Source: Lactobacillus paragasseri (GTDB taxonomy: Bacteria > Bacillota > Bacilli > Lactobacillales > Lactobacillaceae). From it: a DNA stretch of 64,000 nt. The position numbers were made by a program, and so were the translations under genes. This document shows, one piece after another, positions 60,875 to 64,000 of the stretch. The notes beneath the pieces were generated by a model. It worked only from the letters and a program-made list of their open reading frames with translations, ran no database searches and had not been told where the DNA came from. Within the stretch, counting starts at the first letter, position 1. Each line of letters starts with the position of its first letter. The stretch spans positions 496,001 through 560,000 of the forward strand of contig NZ_AP018549.1 of assembly GCF_003584685.1 (NCBI RefSeq), written 5' to 3'.

Positions 60875-60968
60875 TTGAAGTATATTTCAATTTTTAGCAA
60901 TTTATGTGCTGAAATGAAGTATACTTCATTTTTTTATGAATTTAAGGCAAATTTGAAGTATAATTCAA
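60875..60968. repeat. Three 16-bp palindromes at exact 39-bp intervals
   Basis: TTGAAGTATATTTCAA (60875-60890), ATGAAGTATACTTCAT (60914-60929) and TTGAAGTATAATTCAA (60953-60968) share TGAAGTATANTTCA. Starts are 39 bases apart both times. The middle one is a perfect palindrome extending to 20 bp (60912-60931). They lie between two convergent genes, where no promoter is needed. Their role is unknown; cooperative protein binding is the simplest reading. Confidence 0.9.
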
Positions 60969-60991
60969 GAAAATAATTTAGAAACAAAAAT

Positions 60992-61038
60992 ACGCCATTT
61001 CTATCTAATTTAAATTAGGTAAGAAATGGCGTTTTTTG
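60992..61038. terminator. Bidirectional terminator between APC permease and ade
   Basis: ACGCCATTTCT and AGAAATGGCGT enclose a second inverted pair (ATCTAATTT/AAATTAGGT), with A and T runs outside. It suits both convergent genes. Confidence 0.88.
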
Positions 61039-61077
61039 TTAGTTATTAGAATTTAAGAAAAAGCGACTATATAAGCA

Positions 61078-62778
61078 TTATAATTTCTCAAATAAAGGTA
61101 TTTTTTCCTGAGATTTTACATCGAACAACCCTTTATCAGAAATTTTTATTTGAGGAGAAACCAATAGAGACAGTGTTGAAAATGACATAATTTCGTTTGT
61201 ATTTTTATATCCTAAGTCTTGCAGAGTATGTCTAATGTTACTAATTTTTTCTCCTAATTTTGTCATTGGTTCATCACTAACAACTCCGCCGATAGGTAAT
61301 GGAGCATCTTCTATGATTTCGTCTCCTTTAGCAACCACATAACCACCTTGTTCATCTATTAATTGATGTTGTATTTTTAGCATAGCCTTAATGTTTGTTC
61401 CCATTATCATTATATTGTGGTGATCATGAGCCCATGTGGCTCCAACAGCACCGTCTTTAGAAATTCCGCGATCTACTAGTCCTAAAGTGTAGTTACCATT
61501 GTTTTTGCCATAACGGTCTTGCACCATAATAAGATTTAAGTTTGCTTTTTTCCATTGCACTTCATGATTTTTAACTTCTAGTTTTACTTTAATATGATTG
61601 GTAAAAGTTCCAACAGGATTAATTTGGATTCCATTGGCAACTACTTGACCATTGTTAATCAGATCAGTTTTTAATTTGAAATCATTGATTTCTAGTTTAG
61701 GAGCTTTAACTGATGATCTTAGAGAAGGCAAGAATTGATAATCAGATTTCTTAAATTTGTTTTCTATAGGAAGGCCATTTTTGTATACGGTATTAATAGA
61801 TAATGTTCTAGGATTGTCTAGAATTATAAAATCAGCTATTCTTCCTGGTGCAATACTTCCGCGATCCCATAAGCCCATATGTCTTGCAGGAGTATATGTT
61901 GAAATATAAATTGCTTGCTCTGGGGTCATTCCCATATCAATTGCTTTCTTTACTAAAGCATTTAAGTGGCTATGAAGAAGAGTATCAGGCATTGAGTCAT
62001 CTGTTACAAGAGCAACATGTTCGAAAAAGTCATTTTTAATGATAGTGTCAATTACATCTTGATGCATAGACTTTAGTTGGACTTCTACAAACATTCCATT
62101 GCGAACTTTTTCTTCAACTAGTTCGGCAGTTTGTTGAGTATGATCAGTTGTAATGCCAGCATAAATGACCTTTGTTAAGTCTTCTCCAGTGTAAGCTGGA
62201 ACGTGACCTTCAAGTGGCATTGTAGGGTGGATGTTTCTACACGTTTTTATTATTTTCTTGATTAAAGTATTATCAGGGGAAGTCATACCTTTAAAGTTCA
62301 TTACTTCACCCAAACATATGAAGCGGGGATCCTTTAATAGCTCTTTAACTTCATCGGGCCCAATTTGACCACCAGTAGTTTCCATATGTGAATTAGTTGA
62401 AGGAACTGATGATGGTATTCCGAAATAGATGTCTATTGGAGAAGGCTGATTAATAAAATTTTTAAGACCTTTTATACCAGCGACGTTAGTAATTTCATGA
62501 TCATCTGCAATAATTGTCGTTGTACCATATTTTCCAATTGTTTGTCCCATGATTTCTGGTGTTGTCATTGAACTATCAATATGCATATGAGCATCAACAA
62601 AGCCAGGAATAAGATATTTACCTTTCAGATCTATAACTTTTTTAGCTGTAACGTTAGCTAGATTATCGCTAATCCAATAAAATTTATCATCTTTTATAGT
62701 TACATCGCTGTGAATGAACTTTTTCAAGAAGACATTGAAAACTTGAGCGTTTTTAATTAATAAATCTACCTGTGTCAT
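61078..62778 (-). CDS. ade: Adenine deaminase
   Basis: A 566-residue amidohydrolase converting adenine to hypoxanthine and ammonia in purine salvage. Metal-site motifs are GFVDAHMHIDSSM (His pair about 63-65), EGHVPAYTG, DHTQQTAE and VTDDSMPD (the Asp ligand). The C-terminal half shows the family's VGATWAHDHHNIMIMG and VVSDEPM. Length fits (about 560-600). The product hypoxanthine can be used by the hpt enzyme at the left of the window. Ribosome binding site GGGAGC. A terminator lies between it and the upstream ABC gene. Confidence 0.93.
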   Translation of the reverse strand: MTQVDLLIKNAQVFNVFLKKFIHSDVTIKDDKFYWISDNLANVTAKKVIDLKGKYLIPGFVDAHMHIDSSMTTPEIMGQTIGKYGTTTIIADDHEITNVAGIKGLKNFINQPSPIDIYFGIPSSVPSTNSHMETTGGQIGPDEVKELLKDPRFICLGEVMNFKGMTSPDNTLIKKIIKTCRNIHPTMPLEGHVPAYTGEDLTKVIYAGITTDHTQQTAELVEEKVRNGMFVEVQLKSMHQDVIDTIIKNDFFEHVALVTDDSMPDTLLHSHLNALVKKAIDMGMTPEQAIYISTYTPARHMGLWDRGSIAPGRIADFIILDNPRTLSINTVYKNGLPIENKFKKSDYQFLPSLRSSVKAPKLEINDFKLKTDLINNGQVVANGIQINPVGTFTNHIKVKLEVKNHEVQWKKANLNLIMVQDRYGKNNGNYTLGLVDRGISKDGAVGATWAHDHHNIMIMGTNIKAMLKIQHQLIDEQGGYVVAKGDEIIEDAPLPIGGVVSDEPMTKLGEKISNIRHTLQDLGYKNTNEIMSFSTLSLLVSPQIKISDKGLFDVKSQEKIPLFEKL

Positions 62779-62797
62779 GTGTTGCTCCCTATAAATA

Positions 62798-62824
62798 AAA
62801 GAGTTGGTAATTCCAACTCTTTTA
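62798..62824 (-). terminator. Intrinsic terminator of the PotD-like gene
   Basis: AAAAGAGTTGG and CCAACTCTTTT pair around TAATT, with T residues on both sides. Confidence 0.85.
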
Positions 62825-62875
62825 TAATGTTTGCGTTAAAAACTAATTATTCATTATCTTGTTCCATTGGTTTAT

Positions 62876-63892
62876 TCATTTGGAAATATGGCTGTTAACA
62901 TAGAAGAAATCAATGGTTTTAGCACGTTTAGCTACATCACCGTAAGTTTTATTAGCTGCCTCTTTTTTGCTTAAATTAACTTGTTGATTAACAGGAGCGT
63001 TATTAAGTGATTTAGTATTAGCAACTTTCTTTTGCACTGATTCGCTTAAACGGTAATTAATATATTGATAAGCTGCATTCGTATTTTTACTATTTTTCAA
63101 AATAGAAACATTATCATAGTTAGCATAAGTGCCAGAAGCTGGTACGAAATATTTTAAATCAGGATTAGTTGCTTGAAGCATTCCGACAGCATAGTCACCT
63201 ACAACTGCAGCACTAATTTCTCCAGTCTTAAACATATTACTTAAATCAGAACTTTGAGTATAAGTTTTTACGATGTTAGGTTTTAATTCCTTCATTGCTT
63301 TAAATGCGGCAGTACCATCATCTTTAGTAACTTGGGTACCAGCATGATCACCGGCAATATATAGCATAGCAGGGCCAAATGTAGTAGTCATATCTGGAAC
63401 GGATATTTTTTGCTTGAGCTTATCAGACCAAAGATCGTTCCAATCTTTAATGTTTACTTTTTTAGGATTATAAATAATTCCTACACTATTTACTGTATAG
63501 GGAACAGTATTGGTTTTCTTAGCTAATTGCTGTTGATCTTTAGATAGATACTTGAAATTTTTGATTTTTGAAAAGTCTAGTTTTTTAAATAATTTCTTTT
63601 TTGCTCCTGTAACAGCATTATTTTGAGCGAGTTCAATAACATCGACATTAGAGTTGGGATTATGTTCTATTTGAGTTAGTCGAGTTGAACTGTCTCCAAA
63701 TTGAGTTGAGACTTTGACGTTATATTTTTTTGAGAAGGGATTTAAAACATCTGAGCGCATTTGCTTAGTAGATAAGCCAAAGGTTGAAACTACCAATTTT
63801 TCGCTTGATTTTGATGAACAAGCAGAGGTACTAATGGCAACACCAGCAGTAATTAAGATAAGGGACCAAAGGTAAAACTTTTTGAATTTCAT
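62876..63892 (-). CDS. PotD-like ABC substrate-binding lipoprotein
   Basis: A 338-residue exported lipoprotein of the spermidine/putrescine-type binding protein family. Residues 1-25 are a lipoprotein signal (MKFKKFYLWSLILITAG then TSAC, lipid-modified Cys25). The mature part has VVSTFGLSTKQMRSDVL, an IYNPKKVNIKDWNDLW hinge motif and DYAVGMLQA, typical of the family. ATG 63892 follows AAAGGA; a longer frame to 63913 lies across that site. The ligand may be a polyamine or another small cation, or a thiamine-like compound. It follows an ATPase gene in the same direction. Confidence 0.87.
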   Translation of the reverse strand: MKFKKFYLWSLILITAGVAISTSACSSKSSEKLVVSTFGLSTKQMRSDVLNPFSKKYNVKVSTQFGDSSTRLTQIEHNPNSNVDVIELAQNNAVTGAKKKLFKKLDFSKIKNFKYLSKDQQQLAKKTNTVPYTVNSVGIIYNPKKVNIKDWNDLWSDKLKQKISVPDMTTTFGPAMLYIAGDHAGTQVTKDDGTAAFKAMKELKPNIVKTYTQSSDLSNMFKTGEISAAVVGDYAVGMLQATNPDLKYFVPASGTYANYDNVSILKNSKNTNAAYQYINYRLSESVQKKVANTKSLNNAPVNQQVNLSKKEAANKTYGDVAKRAKTIDFFYVNSHISK

Positions 63893-63920
63893 GATATTCC
63901 TTTCTGAAAACAAAATTCAA

Positions 63921-64000
63921 TTATTCTGATAGAGGATGAAGATGTTTAGCTGGGAGAGTGAGAGTTACTGTATCTCCTGAACTGCGCATCTTTGCTCTAG
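63921..64000 (-). CDS. ABC transporter ATP-binding subunit, C-terminal end (partial)
   Basis: The minus-strand frame ending at TAA 63923-63921 encodes RAKMRSSGDTVTLTLPAKHL and HPLSE, the tail of a TOBE domain as found at the end of PotA/MalK-type ATPases. The rest lies beyond the right edge. The stop is 29 bases before the start of the PotD-like gene, so they form one operon. Confidence 0.6.
   Translation of the reverse strand, partial: RAKMRSSGDTVTLTLPAKHLHPLSE

Noticed and set aside
60875-60968. The three palindromes as a CRISPR array
   Set aside because: The repeats are only 16 bp, vary at the ends, the gaps are 23 bases, and there are no cas genes.

Overview
The window is low-GC Gram-positive DNA from a host-associated Lactobacillus, most like the L. 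gasseri/L. johnsonii group. This rests on gene content: helveticin J-like protein, free-standing aminopeptidase C, lacTFEG with a BglG-type antiterminator, PyrR attenuation, cre sites, AT-rich spacers and strong AGGAGG ribosome binding sites. No rRNA, tRNA, IS element, prophage or CRISPR array was seen. Gene functions are recognised from sequence motifs and family memory; no search was run.

Layout. 1-9.6 kb: housekeeping and small metabolic genes (class II aldolase, hypoxanthine phosphoribosyltransferase, amidotransferase, free methionine-R-sulfoxide reductase, helveticin J-like protein, DNA glycosylase Tag, permease, CPBP protease, glycerol facilitator), with a broken GNAT gene and a short 35-residue peptide gene. 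9.7-16.2 kb: two paralogous DHA2 drug exporters, each behind a promoter-proximal terminator hairpin, then a two-gene ABC exporter. 16.2-18.1 kb: a decay zone with two pseudogenes, one of them oleate hydratase. 18.2-23.4 kb: GNAT protein, two Cof-type phosphatases, AraC regulator, and uracil permease with a PyrR leader.

23.4-43.1 kb is mostly sugar uptake. lacR-lacA-lacB-DUF4867, a galactitol-type PTS (gatABC) and lacTFEG together import galactose and lactose as 6-phosphates and isomerise galactose-6-phosphate; lacC and lacD are not in the window. A LysR regulator faces an FAD/FMN reductase and a DASS carrier (likely uptake and reduction of an unsaturated acid). Glutaminase follows, then an RpiR-GH1-EIIC beta-glucoside cassette bracketed by two nearly identical terminators.

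43.2-53.3 kb is the most distinctive block: a GH42 beta-galactosidase with an unusual N-terminal extension, two GPH sugar carriers, two esterases (one AXE1/CE7-like), an AraC regulator and a PL4 rhamnogalacturonan lyase without a signal peptide. It reads as a locus for uptake and intracellular breakdown of acetylated, galactose-decorated pectin (RG-I) fragments.

53.3-64 kb: a possible type I toxin-antitoxin or small-RNA locus, PAP2 phosphatase, C45-type hydrolase, pepC, two amino-acid permeases, a convergent spacer with three 16-bp palindromes at exact 39-bp intervals, adenine deaminase, and part of a PotD-type ABC importer. The most interesting unexplained signals are the 39-bp palindrome triplet, the twin attenuator-like leaders, the 53.4-53.7 kb locus and the pectin locus.
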